Part shown: positions 1-7,565 of the stretch, piece by piece | Numbering within the stretch: position 1 is the stretch's first letter | Layout: every line of letters starts with the position of its first letter | Source: UBA4823 sp034436035 | Lineage (GTDB): Bacteria; Chloroflexota; Anaerolineae; Anaerolineales; UBA4823 | NCBI GenBank assembly: GCA_034436035.1 | Contig: DAOTVW010000067.1 | Span: forward strand, 1 to 20,195 | Direction of reading: 5' to 3' | DNA: 20,195 bases | Made by a program: the position numbers and the translations under genes | The notes under the pieces: model-generated | What the model was told of the DNA's origin: nothing | The model's database searches: none | Seen by the model: the letters and a program-made list of their open reading frames with translations, nothing else

Positions 1-116
1 GACCAGTTTTGATCCGGTGCAAGAATGCTAACCTTTCCAATTTTCCGCAATGTTTGCGCTAAAGCGATTAATCCAGGCGCATAAACGCCATCATCATTGG
101 TAACTAAAATGTGCAT
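1..116 (-). CDS. surE: 5'/3'-nucleotidase SurE, N-terminal part (cut by window edge)
   Basis: The first 38 codons read leftward from an ATG at 116-114 and match the start of the SurE family: MHILVTNDDGVYAPGL, then an APDQN segment at about residues 33-37. SurE is a metal-dependent nucleoside 5'-monophosphate phosphatase, and the ND-D pair near residues 7-9 supplies metal ligands. A GGAGGA ribosome site at 121-126 lies 4 bases before the ATG and fixes the start. The rest of the gene is outside the window, so completeness cannot be judged. It is divergent from the chemotaxis receptor gene. Confidence 0.85.
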   Translation of the reverse strand, partial: MHILVTNDDGVYAPGLIALAQTLRKIGKVSILAPDQNW

Positions 117-133
117 AAAATCCTCCGCGCTGG

Positions 134-163
134 ATTATATACTATATTGAAAAAGAACTTGAA
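134..163 (-). promoter_or_regulatory. Possible promoter for surE
   Basis: Read leftward, a perfect -10 box TATAAT lies at 139-134. Only a weak -35 (TTCAAG, 163-158, spacer 18) precedes it. A start of transcription near 127 would place the GGAGGA ribosome site right at the 5' end. The -10 box is convincing and the -35 is not. Confidence 0.4.
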
Positions 164-358
164 CAGAATACGACATTCCCCAATAATGAGGGAGACATAT
201 TAAAAATCAATGAGAGCTTTACTATTTCTCTCAATTTTATTTTTTTACTGGATTTTTATTGATTCTTTATGCTCTGATATTGATTCAACACGATAAATTT
301 AATGAAAAATTTCAATTTTTTTCCTTTCGCTTTTCTAATCATAAGGAGTAAAACCTCA

Positions 359-2512
359 ATGGCGAGCAGACTTATCTCCATCAATTCCAAATTTCATATA
401 CCAAACATGAAAATAAATTTCTCCAAAGTAATTGGGTTTGATTGGATTGATAACCTTAATACTTCCGTAAAATTAACGGTCGGTTTTGGTTTATTAGTGA
501 TTATCTCATTTGCCATTACCTCTCTCGGATTTTGGGGAATGAATATTGTAAATCGAAATATGAGCAATCTCTATAACAACCGTGCTGTCCCCATTTTTCA
601 AGTTGAAGAATCCAAATCCGCTTTATATAAACTACGAGGAGATTTATATATCTATATCTTTAATCCAGTAGCACGAGAGGCTACCAAGCAAGCGATTAAT
701 GCAGACATTGCAGCAATTCAAGAACAAATGGATAAATATCATTCCACTTCCCTGAATGAGGATGAGAAAAAAGTCTTAGCCGAATTCGATCAAAAATATG
801 CTGATTATATACTGAAAGTAAACCGAGCCATTGGATATATTGATAAAGGCAATGAAGAGCAGGCTGTAATGAGCGTACACGAAGGCGGAGAGATTGCGAA
901 TGCGAGCAAAGAACTCGATACAATCATGGAAAATATAACCAGCAATAACATGAAAATTGCTCAAGAATTAAAAGTTGCTGGAGAAGATACCTATCGGCGA
1001 TTCCTATATTTATTATTAGGAGGGTCACTAACCAGTATTTTCATTTCGGTAATATTGGTCTATTTAATTACCCGTTCGATTACTTTGCCTTTAGCGACCA
1101 TAACCCCAGCGTTGATAGAATTAAGTAATGGTGAATTAAATAGGGATTTTTCACAAATTACTCGCATTACCAAGCGGAAAGATGAGTTTGGTATAGTGGG
1201 CAAAAGTGCATCCGCAGTTGAAGCCTACTTAATTGAAATGGTAGATATTGCGAATTCCATCGCGAACGGGGATATCAGTTTGACTATCCAACCAAAAAGT
1301 GAAAAAGACCAATTAGGGAATGCCTTTAAAAATATGAGTGCCTCTTTACGGAATATGATTAACCAAGTGTCGAAAAATGCAGAACAACTTGGGATCGCCT
1401 CGGCCCAACTTGCTCAGGCGTCCAAACAAGCTGAAGAAGCATCAAATCAGATTGCCATGACCATTCAACAGGTATCGAAAGGAATTAATCAAGAGTCCGA
1501 ATCTGTATCACAAACAAGCGTATCCGTTGAAAATATCTCTACAGCAATCAATGGAGTTGCGAAAGGGGCTCAAGATCAGTCGACAGCAATCGAACAAGCA
1601 GTATCTCTGACCTCACAAATAAACACGGCGATAAATCAAGTAACCCAAAGTTCAGAAACTGTCACCCATGAAGCAGGTCTAGCAATGACTATCGCCTCTG
1701 AAGGGGCACAACAAGTCCAGCGCACCCTGAATGTGATGGAAATAATACGACAAAAAAATAATCTGTCTAGTGAAAAGGTATCTCAGATGGCATATCATTC
1801 AAATCAGATATCTATGATAATAGATACCATCGAAGAAATCGCTTCTCAAACAAATCTATTAGCATTGAATGCTGCTATTGAAGCTGCTCGTGCAGGAGAA
1901 TATGGAAAAGGCTTTGCAGTTGTAGCCGATGAAGTTCGAAAATTAGCAGAACGTTCCAGTGCATCTACTCACCAAATCAACGAAATAATTCAAGAGACCC
2001 AACGAGCTGTAAACGAAACCATAAAAGCGATGCAAGATGGGAATAAAGAAGTAGAGTATGGTTTTCATCAAGCCCAGGAAGCCGGTGATGCATTGCAGAA
2101 TATTGTGTCTTCAATAAATAAAGTAAACGAACAAGCGAGCAAAGCTTTGGGTGCAGCTAACGGGATGAACCAATTAGCGGCAAAACTGGTAAAAGCGGTA
2201 GATGTCGTGTCCAATGTAATCAGCGAGAATATATCTGCAACAGAAAAACTTGCGCTTGGCTCGAAGGAAATAACCCAGGCAATTGAAAGTATCGCCGCGG
2301 TAAGTGAGGAAAATAGCGCCGCGTTAGAAGAGATTTCGGCAGCAACCGAAGAATTCAGCGCTCAGGTCGAGGAAGTATCCCATTCGGCAAAATCATTAGA
2401 TGTTATGGCACAACAGTTGAAAGAATTGATCAGTCAATTCAAAATGGAGCAAGGATCGACGAATGTGTTGAAACCATTGAAAGACATAAGCGAAATGATT
2501 GTCCCAAATTAA
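359..2512 (+). CDS. Methyl-accepting chemotaxis protein (transmembrane receptor)
   Basis: This is a chemoreceptor passing ligand signals to CheA/CheW. Residue numbers are from the ATG at 359 (717 aa). A first membrane helix lies at about 37-61. A helical periplasmic sensor of the four-helix-bundle kind spans about 62-210, and a second membrane helix about 215-238. HAMP-like linker sequence follows (ITLPL..., then a second HAMP-like stretch), and after it a long coiled-coil signalling domain. The highly conserved hairpin tip is present at about 487-535 (EIASQTNLLALNAAIEAARAG, then GFAVVADEVRKLAERS). I chose ATG 359 because AAGGAG at 343-348 precedes it. An upstream in-frame ATG at 302 adds 19 residues but has no ribosome site. 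The C-terminus lacks the NWETF-type tether for CheR/CheB. No che genes are nearby, so it is probably an orphan receptor, and its ligand cannot be told from sequence. Confidence 0.93.
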   Translation: MASRLISINSKFHIPNMKINFSKVIGFDWIDNLNTSVKLTVGFGLLVIISFAITSLGFWGMNIVNRNMSNLYNNRAVPIFQVEESKSALYKLRGDLYIYIFNPVAREATKQAINADIAAIQEQMDKYHSTSLNEDEKKVLAEFDQKYADYILKVNRAIGYIDKGNEEQAVMSVHEGGEIANASKELDTIMENITSNNMKIAQELKVAGEDTYRRFLYLLLGGSLTSIFISVILVYLITRSITLPLATITPALIELSNGELNRDFSQITRITKRKDEFGIVGKSASAVEAYLIEMVDIANSIANGDISLTIQPKSEKDQLGNAFKNMSASLRNMINQVSKNAEQLGIASAQLAQASKQAEEASNQIAMTIQQVSKGINQESESVSQTSVSVENISTAINGVAKGAQDQSTAIEQAVSLTSQINTAINQVTQSSETVTHEAGLAMTIASEGAQQVQRTLNVMEIIRQKNNLSSEKVSQMAYHSNQISMIIDTIEEIASQTNLLALNAAIEAARAGEYGKGFAVVADEVRKLAERSSASTHQINEIIQETQRAVNETIKAMQDGNKEVEYGFHQAQEAGDALQNIVSSINKVNEQASKALGAANGMNQLAAKLVKAVDVVSNVISENISATEKLALGSKEITQAIESIAAVSEENSAALEEISAATEEFSAQVEEVSHSAKSLDVMAQQLKELISQFKMEQGSTNVLKPLKDISEMIVPN

Positions 2513-2515
2513 AGA

Positions 2516-3061
2516 TCACGGCGCAGTAACAACAAATTCAACATAAATTGGATCCCCAAATGGCACTCCCTGTGGGTCATAGGCTTGCCAGGCACTATGA
2601 TAGGTGGCTGGAGTTTGAGGAGCGATAAGGCGCATGTGGATTTGGGCATGAGTTCCGCTGCGGGCAGGGTAAAGCGCCTGTTCGGTTGCTATCCCTAATT
2701 CTGAGCCGCCAATCCATTTCAAGCGATACCGTTCATCCCAATTACAAGAGCCGTTATTCTCCACTTCCCAAACCTTCTCAATTGCCTCATTAGGCTTTAC
2801 CTGGCTGCCGTCAGGTATCGTGATATCCGCTACAAAGCGTAGAGAGTTGGTGCAGGTCAATGTTGGTGTGGGAATCATAGCGGATAAATTGGGGATTTGG
2901 GTTGATTTTTTGATTTGGGGAGAGGGCGGTACGTACATGGGTTGATTTTGTAAAGCGGACGGTTGCGTTAAGCCAGCACAAGCGCTGGTGAATATCCATA
3001 ATACAAATGGGATCACTTTAAGGAGAAATTGTAATTTTGCGCTTAACTTATTCTGATACAT
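2516..3061 (-). CDS. Lipoprotein with NBR1-like Ig (FW) domain
   Basis: This is a probable cell-surface lipoprotein of 182 aa from the ATG at 3061. The N-terminus is a lipoprotein signal: MYQNKLSAKLQ, a hydrophobic run, then a TSAC lipobox with the lipidated Cys at about residue 28. A short Ser/Pro/Thr linker follows. The last ~110 residues resemble the NBR1 FW/'four-tryptophan' Ig-like domain, with VADITIPDG, KVWEVENNGSCNWDERYRLKW and APQTPATYHSAWQAYDPQG. This domain is common in Chloroflexota surface proteins, and its role there is not settled. The frame stays open up to an ATG at 3199. The extra 46 residues are basic and unlike a signal peptide, and neither start has a good ribosome site, so the start is uncertain. 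The gene converges tail-to-tail with the chemoreceptor gene, leaving 3 bases between the stop codons. Confidence 0.72.
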   Translation of the reverse strand: MYQNKLSAKLQFLLKVIPFVLWIFTSACAGLTQPSALQNQPMYVPPSPQIKKSTQIPNLSAMIPTPTLTCTNSLRFVADITIPDGSQVKPNEAIEKVWEVENNGSCNWDERYRLKWIGGSELGIATEQALYPARSGTHAQIHMRLIAPQTPATYHSAWQAYDPQGVPFGDPIYVEFVVTAP

Positions 3062-3258
3062 ATCGCTGATTGAAACCCGATCTAAATATAACATAATTAC
3101 GTTGGTTGGAATAGTTTTCCATTTATCAGAATGTACAAATCTCTCCCAAAGTGACCTAAGTGATTTTAAATGGTGCTTATCTACATTGCGTCTAATCATA
3201 TACAGCTGGGTTCGTAACTCCCCCGGAACTGGAAATTTTCCATTAAAGTAAAAACATT

Positions 3259-3295
3259 AAAAAAACAAGGCGCTTTTTAGCGCCTTGTTTTTTTT
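3259..3295 (-). terminator. Rho-independent terminator after the RRM protein gene
   Basis: A perfect stem pairs AACAAGGCGCT (3264-3274) with AGCGCCTTGTT (3279-3289), with a four-base TTTT loop. A/T runs flank it on both sides. Read leftward it ends in a run of seven T's, as expected 16 bases after the RRM gene stop. The outer A/T runs make it potentially bidirectional. Confidence 0.92.
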
Positions 3296-3310
3296 ATTCA
3301 ATAAACGATT

Positions 3311-3643
3311 TTACCAGCTTGAGCGGCTGCGTCCACCACCACTGCGGCCACCACGGCTGCTTTGGCGGTAACCACCACCACCCATCGGACGTTCTTCACG
3401 TGGACGAGCTTGATTGACGGTCAGCGTACGTTCCTGGAGTTGTGTTCCATTGAACATGGTAATTGCCTTTTGGGCATCTTCATTGGTTTCGTACTCTACA
3501 AATCCAAAACCTTTTGAGCGCCCTGTGTCACGATCATTGATCAAGGCAATTGATTTTACTGTTCCGGCTTGGGCGAATAACTCGCGCAAATCGTCTTCAG
3601 TAACGGTGTATGGCAGATTGCCAACATATAATTTGGGTTCCAT
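3311..3643 (-). CDS. Small RRM-domain RNA-binding protein (glycine-rich tail)
   Basis: This is a 110-aa single-RRM protein of the kind found in cyanobacteria and Chloroflexota (Rbp family). RNP2 is LYVGNL (residues 5-10) and RNP1 is KGFGFVEY (44-51), with the aromatic residues that stack on RNA bases all present. After residue 86 the protein becomes a short Gly/Arg/Ser tail ending RSRSSW, with RGG-like motifs. Start ATG 3643-3641 is chosen because GGAG (3650-3653) lies 6 bases upstream and the RRM begins right after. The longer open frame to 3715 runs through its own leader and is unlikely to be used. In cyanobacteria such genes are often cold-induced. Here a long untranslated leader would be compatible with that, but this is inference. 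Confidence 0.92.
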   Translation of the reverse strand: MEPKLYVGNLPYTVTEDDLRELFAQAGTVKSIALINDRDTGRSKGFGFVEYETNEDAQKAITMFNGTQLQERTLTVNQARPREERPMGGGGYRQSSRGGRSGGGRSRSSW

Positions 3644-3660
3644 TTTTTTCTCCATAAAAA

Positions 3661-3935
3661 GTATATTATTGAGATACCGCCTTGACGCTGGACACACTAA
3701 AAAGGCAAGAGACAAATCAACTCATCATCCCCCTAAGGCGGATTGGCTGCCGGAAACGTGCGCTTTGCTCACGGGCTGTAACTAACGCACTAACTATAAC
3801 CGATTATTGGATTTTGTGTATTAATATTTCATTAATGTTTTCTCATAATTACTCGTGAAATTATCCTGCGCCGTAGATTTTTTACTTCCTCATTCATTTC
3901 AAATGCAGCCAGCCATCCTCTCCCACAATCCGATT
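3661..3935 (-). other. Leader and upstream region of the RRM gene (no gene seen)
   Basis: This stretch holds no credible reading frame. Leftward, a TATAGT -10-like box (3798-3793) with a weak AATACA -35 (3822-3817, spacer 18) would give a 5' leader of about 140 bases. The leader contains complementary 7-mers, CCGCCTT (3677-3683) and AAGGCGG (3735-3741), about 50 bases apart. It also contains an imperfect hairpin around 3756-3778 (CGTGCGC/GCTCACG). Structure is visible on paper only. Confidence 0.35.
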
Positions 3936-3940
3936 GAGGA

Positions 3941-3970
3941 ATAAAAAAGAGCAGGGTTAGACCCTGCTCT
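3941..3970 (-). terminator. Rho-independent terminator after the two-TM protein gene
   Basis: A perfect 10-bp stem pairs AGAGCAGGGT (3948-3957) with ACCCTGCTCT (3961-3970), with a 3-base loop. Read leftward it is followed directly by a run of T's (complement of the A's at 3943-3948). It lies 22 bases after the stop codon of the 3993-5060 gene. Confidence 0.92.
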
Positions 3971-3992
3971 CTATTACATCCAGGAATTTATC

Positions 3993-5060
3993 TCAGGCTT
4001 TCGACCAAACCGCTAATTCTAAGATCAAGTGGTCAAAATAACTTTGGGGAGGCAAGGCGCCATCTCCGTATCCCATTTCCACAACCCGCACAACCAGTTG
4101 TAAAGTCTGCGATTCGAGGACGGTTTCAATGCCGGGTTGTACCAGCACAGGCTCCCCTTTGGCGGCTAGGCGTTGTTGAATAGCTTCATCATTATACGCG
4201 TGCTCGCTCATCAGTACTTTCGTGATGGTTTGAATATCATTCTTATCAAATAACCAAACCTCGAATGCAGTGACCTTTTTCGGGTCTCCTACCCCAATCG
4301 TCTCAGAGATGCTGACGCCACATTCCCCTAAAAATTCACCGCTTTGTGAATCGATACTAAAGGAATCATCGAACAAATCATCTCCAAATTTATAGGAAGC
4401 CATGAATTGCATCATTGGGGGTTCTTCACTAGGAGTAGGAGCAGGTTTGCTTTCCCAACCAGTGAGTGGCTGCGCTGCTGGGGTTGCGGTTGTTTTCGTT
4501 GAGGTCTTCCCGCCTGTTTTCCGCGAACGCAAGAACAGAATAGCTACCAGGCCAATAACGATAACCACCGTTGCAACACAAAGAACAATAAAGATGCTAC
4601 GCAAAACATTTAATGGGGAAGACTTTGTAGTTGGTGCTGGAGTAGGTAAAAGCCCCGCTTCTGGTGCGTTTGCACTCACTTCGGGGGTTGTAAGGGTTAC
4701 ACTTTCCGTCTCTTGGGGTGTGGTTGCTGCTCCCGCTGCCGCTAATCGAAATGAGGCGATATTCGGTGCAATTTCCGGAAATTCCTTCTCCATTTCCGCC
4801 AGGAGCTGTTCACCTTCTTTACCCATTTCTTTGAACCGTTTCTGTGCCAAAGCCGCATCTTTATTCAGCGCGTAGGAATCAACTGCCATCTTGAGGTATT
4901 CCATTTTCAAGTCTTGGCGGAGTTGTTTCACCGATGCATCGGTCCATTTTACCGGCCAGATGCCCCAGCCGATTACAAACCAGCCAATAATAAGCCCAAC
5001 CAGGAAACCACCTCCTGCCATGGCGATCGGTTTATTTAAGAATTCGCGGACTTTTTCCAT
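3993..5060 (-). CDS. Two-TM membrane protein of unknown function
   Basis: I do not recognise a named family. The protein is 355 aa from ATG 5060-5058, preceded by GGAGAG (5067-5072) at 6 bases, which favours this start over a TTG nine codons upstream. Membrane helix 1 is at about 12-36 (Gly-rich). Residues 37-150 would be outside, with a helical stretch of charged residues and then a Thr/Pro/Ala-rich linker. Helix 2 is at about 154-178, followed by RSRKTGGK, which fits inside-positive topology. A low-complexity linker leads to a C-terminal globular domain of about 140 residues (from roughly MQFMASYKFGDD to the end) that would be cytoplasmic. No catalytic motif is obvious. It is a single-gene unit with its own promoter and terminator, separated from topA upstream by about 160 bases. 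Confidence 0.8.
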   Translation of the reverse strand: MEKVREFLNKPIAMAGGGFLVGLIIGWFVIGWGIWPVKWTDASVKQLRQDLKMEYLKMAVDSYALNKDAALAQKRFKEMGKEGEQLLAEMEKEFPEIAPNIASFRLAAAGAATTPQETESVTLTTPEVSANAPEAGLLPTPAPTTKSSPLNVLRSIFIVLCVATVVIVIGLVAILFLRSRKTGGKTSTKTTATPAAQPLTGWESKPAPTPSEEPPMMQFMASYKFGDDLFDDSFSIDSQSGEFLGECGVSISETIGVGDPKKVTAFEVWLFDKNDIQTITKVLMSEHAYNDEAIQQRLAAKGEPVLVQPGIETVLESQTLQLVVRVVEMGYGDGALPPQSYFDHLILELAVWSKA

Positions 5061-5165
5061 TTTACTCTCTCCGTTCTCTCGATCCAATTTAATCTGACTG
5101 TTAGAAATTTATCCTCGTAAATCGCTTAATGGTGACCACATTACAACAAACTACGCTGTTATCTT

Positions 5166-5194
5166 ATTGTATACGATAAAAATTAAACCAACAA
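5166..5194 (-). promoter_or_regulatory. Probable promoter of the two-TM protein gene
   Basis: Read leftward: TTGTTG (5194-5189), a 17-base spacer, and TACAAT (5171-5166). Transcription would start near 5159, about 100 bases before the ATG. It falls just after the topA stop codon, where no terminator hairpin is visible, so read-through from topA is also possible. Confidence 0.55.
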
Positions 5195-5223
5195 CTTTTC
5201 TAACAACCAGAATGGTGCAAGAC

Positions 5224-7548
5224 TCATGCCGTTTCCGCGACTTCATCCTTCACAACTTGTTCTAGTAAAAATTGCTCCTCACATTGGGTGCATTGTGCGT
5301 GGCGCTTATCCTGGATCACCAATAAACCACCGCAATTAGGACAAGGTGTGGCAAGCGGTTTTTTCCACGAGGTGAAATCACATTGGGGATAATTCGCACA
5401 CCCATAAAACACTCTACCGCGGCGGGTTTTCCGTTCCACAATTTCGCCGCCATCCTTTGGACACTTCACCCCTATCTTTTCTAACCACGGCTCAGTATAC
5501 CGGCATTCCGGGAATCCACTGCACGAAATAAACTTCCCAAATCTTCCATAACGAATCACCAATTCCTTGCCGCATTCCGGGCAGTTTCTTCCAATTGGCT
5601 CTAATTCCGCCTTCATTTCGGGTATCTGATGTTCCGCTTTTTCAACCAACTGCGAGAATGGCGCGTAAAATTCGCGGATGACATCTACCCATTTTTGCTC
5701 ACCAGCAGCGATGCGATCCAAATCTTCTTCCATGTGAGCAGTAAAGCCATAATCCATTACATCTGGAAAATGCTCAATGATAATATCATTCACCAAAATC
5801 CCGGTTTCGGTGGGAATCAATCGCTTATTATCACGCACCACATAACCACGCTGTTGTATTGTCGACAGAATCGGCGCGTACGTGGAGGGCCGCCCAATAC
5901 CGTATTCCTCCAATGCCCTCACTAACGTTGCTTCCGTATAACGTGGTGGCGGTTGGGTGAAATGCTGTTCCGGTAACAATTTCACCAAATGTTGAGGTTG
6001 TCCTTCAGAAAGACCGGCGGGAATACGTCCTTCGCCTTCCTCTTCTTTGGGTTGATCCTCATCCTGCGCCTCTTCATAGACAATCAAATAGCCAATAAAT
6101 CGAACCGTTGACCCGGAAGCGCGCAGTAAATATTCGTGTAAATTCCCTTTCCCCGCGACTTCTACCGTCACAGTATCGAAGATCGCGGCGTTCATCTGAG
6201 AAGCGACAAATCGTTGCCAAATCAATTGATATAAACGAAATTGGTCGCGGTTCAAAAATCCCTTAATCGAATCGGGGTTGCGAAAGACGGATGTCGGTCG
6301 AATCGCTTCATGTGCCTCTTGGGCGCCCAATGTTTTTGTGCGATAAAAAGGCGGCCGCGCTGGCAAAAAAGACTCCCCATAACGTTGTTTGATATAACTG
6401 CGCGCCTCTTGTTGTGCCACCTCAGCGACATTCGTTGAATCAGTACGCATATACGTGATCAAACCAACTGCTCCGCCGCTCCCAACGTCAATCCCCTCAT
6501 AAAGCTGCTGAGCTAATGCCATTGTCCGTTTGGCAGTAAAGCCCAATCGGCGCGAAGCTTCTTGTTGTAATGTGCTGGTTATAAAAGGTGGCGATGGATT
6601 ACGCTTGCGTTCGCCTTGCTTTATCGAGCTGATGAGATATTCCGCACCGCGCATATCCTCTAACAATGGGTTAACCGCTTCTTCATTCCCTAAAACAGGA
6701 TCTTCTTTATCCACCTTGGCTAATTTAGCGATAAAGGTCTCTTTTATACCCTGCGGGCGAAATTCTGCTGCAATAGACCAGTATTCAACCGGCACAAATG
6801 CCTGTATCTCGCGCTCTCGTTCGACCACTAGACGTAAAGCAACGGATTGCACTCGCCCAGCCGATAGACGGCTGCGCACCTTACGCCACAACAAAGGACT
6901 CAGGTTATATCCAACCAAGCGATCTAATACACGCCGTGCTTGTTGCGCATCGACAAGGTCACTATTGATCCCGCGTGGATGTGCAAAAGCTTCTGCGATT
7001 GCCGGCTCGGTTATCTCATGAAATACCACCCGTTTCGATATTTTAGGATCAATGGCAGCGGCTTCCATCAAATGCCAGGCAATCGCTTCACCCTCTCGAT
7101 CTGGGTCGGTTGCAAGATAGATTTCTTCTGCACTTTTAGCAAGGGTTTTTATTTCCTTTACAACTGCCTTCTTTTCATTCGGAACACGATACTTTGGCGC
7201 GAAATCATGTTCAACATCCACAGACAATTGTGACCGTAATAGATCACGCACATGCCCAACAGATGCCTTGACCGTATAGCCTTTACCAAGGAACCGCCCA
7301 ACCGTTTTGGCTTTTGCGGGAGATTCGACAATAACCAATTTGCCGGAACGTTTGGGTTTTATTTTCGCGGTTTCCGCCTCACTGAGTTTCTCATGAGCTT
7401 CGGTTTTCCCCATGCGGAATAACTTTGTGCCGCAAACCGGGCAAACACCCTGAGTTGCAGCCGTACCATTCACAGTATAAACCGGTTGTGGGTCTTTTAT
7501 CGGTCTTTTTTCTTTACATTTCACACAATATGCTTCGAGAGTTTCCAA
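5224..7548 (-). CDS. topA: DNA topoisomerase I with N-terminal DUF5679-like zinc ribbon
   Basis: Type IA topoisomerase (774 aa) that relaxes negative supercoils by passing one strand through a Tyr-linked break. The Toprim domain starts at about residue 70 (KLVIVESPAKAKTVGRFLGKG), with acidic metal-binding residues in TDPDREG (147-153). The nucleophile is Tyr366 in GLITYMRTDST. The C-terminus carries zinc-finger modules: CPECG...CSGFPEC (656-682), CPKDGG...CANYPQC (696-723) with one ligand replaced by Asp, and CPNCG...CTQC (736-756). Unusually, about 50 residues precede Toprim: YCVKCKEKRPIKDP (7-20) and GVCPVCGTKLFRMG form a CxxC/CxxC ribbon like DUF5679. The start is a TTG at 7548-7546, placed by AAAGGAGG (7558-7565) at 9 bases, and it is the only start that keeps this ribbon. 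Last gene of the operon, 15 bases after the manC-like stop. Confidence 0.96.
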   Translation of the reverse strand: METLEAYCVKCKEKRPIKDPQPVYTVNGTAATQGVCPVCGTKLFRMGKTEAHEKLSEAETAKIKPKRSGKLVIVESPAKAKTVGRFLGKGYTVKASVGHVRDLLRSQLSVDVEHDFAPKYRVPNEKKAVVKEIKTLAKSAEEIYLATDPDREGEAIAWHLMEAAAIDPKISKRVVFHEITEPAIAEAFAHPRGINSDLVDAQQARRVLDRLVGYNLSPLLWRKVRSRLSAGRVQSVALRLVVEREREIQAFVPVEYWSIAAEFRPQGIKETFIAKLAKVDKEDPVLGNEEAVNPLLEDMRGAEYLISSIKQGERKRNPSPPFITSTLQQEASRRLGFTAKRTMALAQQLYEGIDVGSGGAVGLITYMRTDSTNVAEVAQQEARSYIKQRYGESFLPARPPFYRTKTLGAQEAHEAIRPTSVFRNPDSIKGFLNRDQFRLYQLIWQRFVASQMNAAIFDTVTVEVAGKGNLHEYLLRASGSTVRFIGYLIVYEEAQDEDQPKEEEGEGRIPAGLSEGQPQHLVKLLPEQHFTQPPPRYTEATLVRALEEYGIGRPSTYAPILSTIQQRGYVVRDNKRLIPTETGILVNDIIIEHFPDVMDYGFTAHMEEDLDRIAAGEQKWVDVIREFYAPFSQLVEKAEHQIPEMKAELEPIGRNCPECGKELVIRYGRFGKFISCSGFPECRYTEPWLEKIGVKCPKDGGEIVERKTRRGRVFYGCANYPQCDFTSWKKPLATPCPNCGGLLVIQDKRHAQCTQCEEQFLLEQVVKDEVAETA

Positions 7549-7557
7549 TTTTCCATA

Positions 7558-7565
7558 CCTCCTTT
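7558..7565 (-). promoter_or_regulatory. Strong ribosome site of topA, deciding a TTG start
   Basis: Read leftward, AAAGGAGG (7565-7558) overlaps the TAA stop of the upstream gene. The nearest ATG (7556-7554) is only one base after it and opens an 11-codon frame ending TGA at 7521, out of frame with topA. The topA frame begins at TTG 7548-7546 with ideal 9-base spacing. Confidence 0.75.

Noticed and set aside
302..358. Longer start for the chemotaxis receptor
   Set aside because: No ribosome site before ATG 302, whereas AAGGAG precedes ATG 359. The extra residues are not part of the receptor fold.
3644..3715. Longer N-terminus of the RRM protein
   Set aside because: It would run the coding region through a leader containing the real ribosome site (GGAG 3650-3653), and the family starts right at the RRM.
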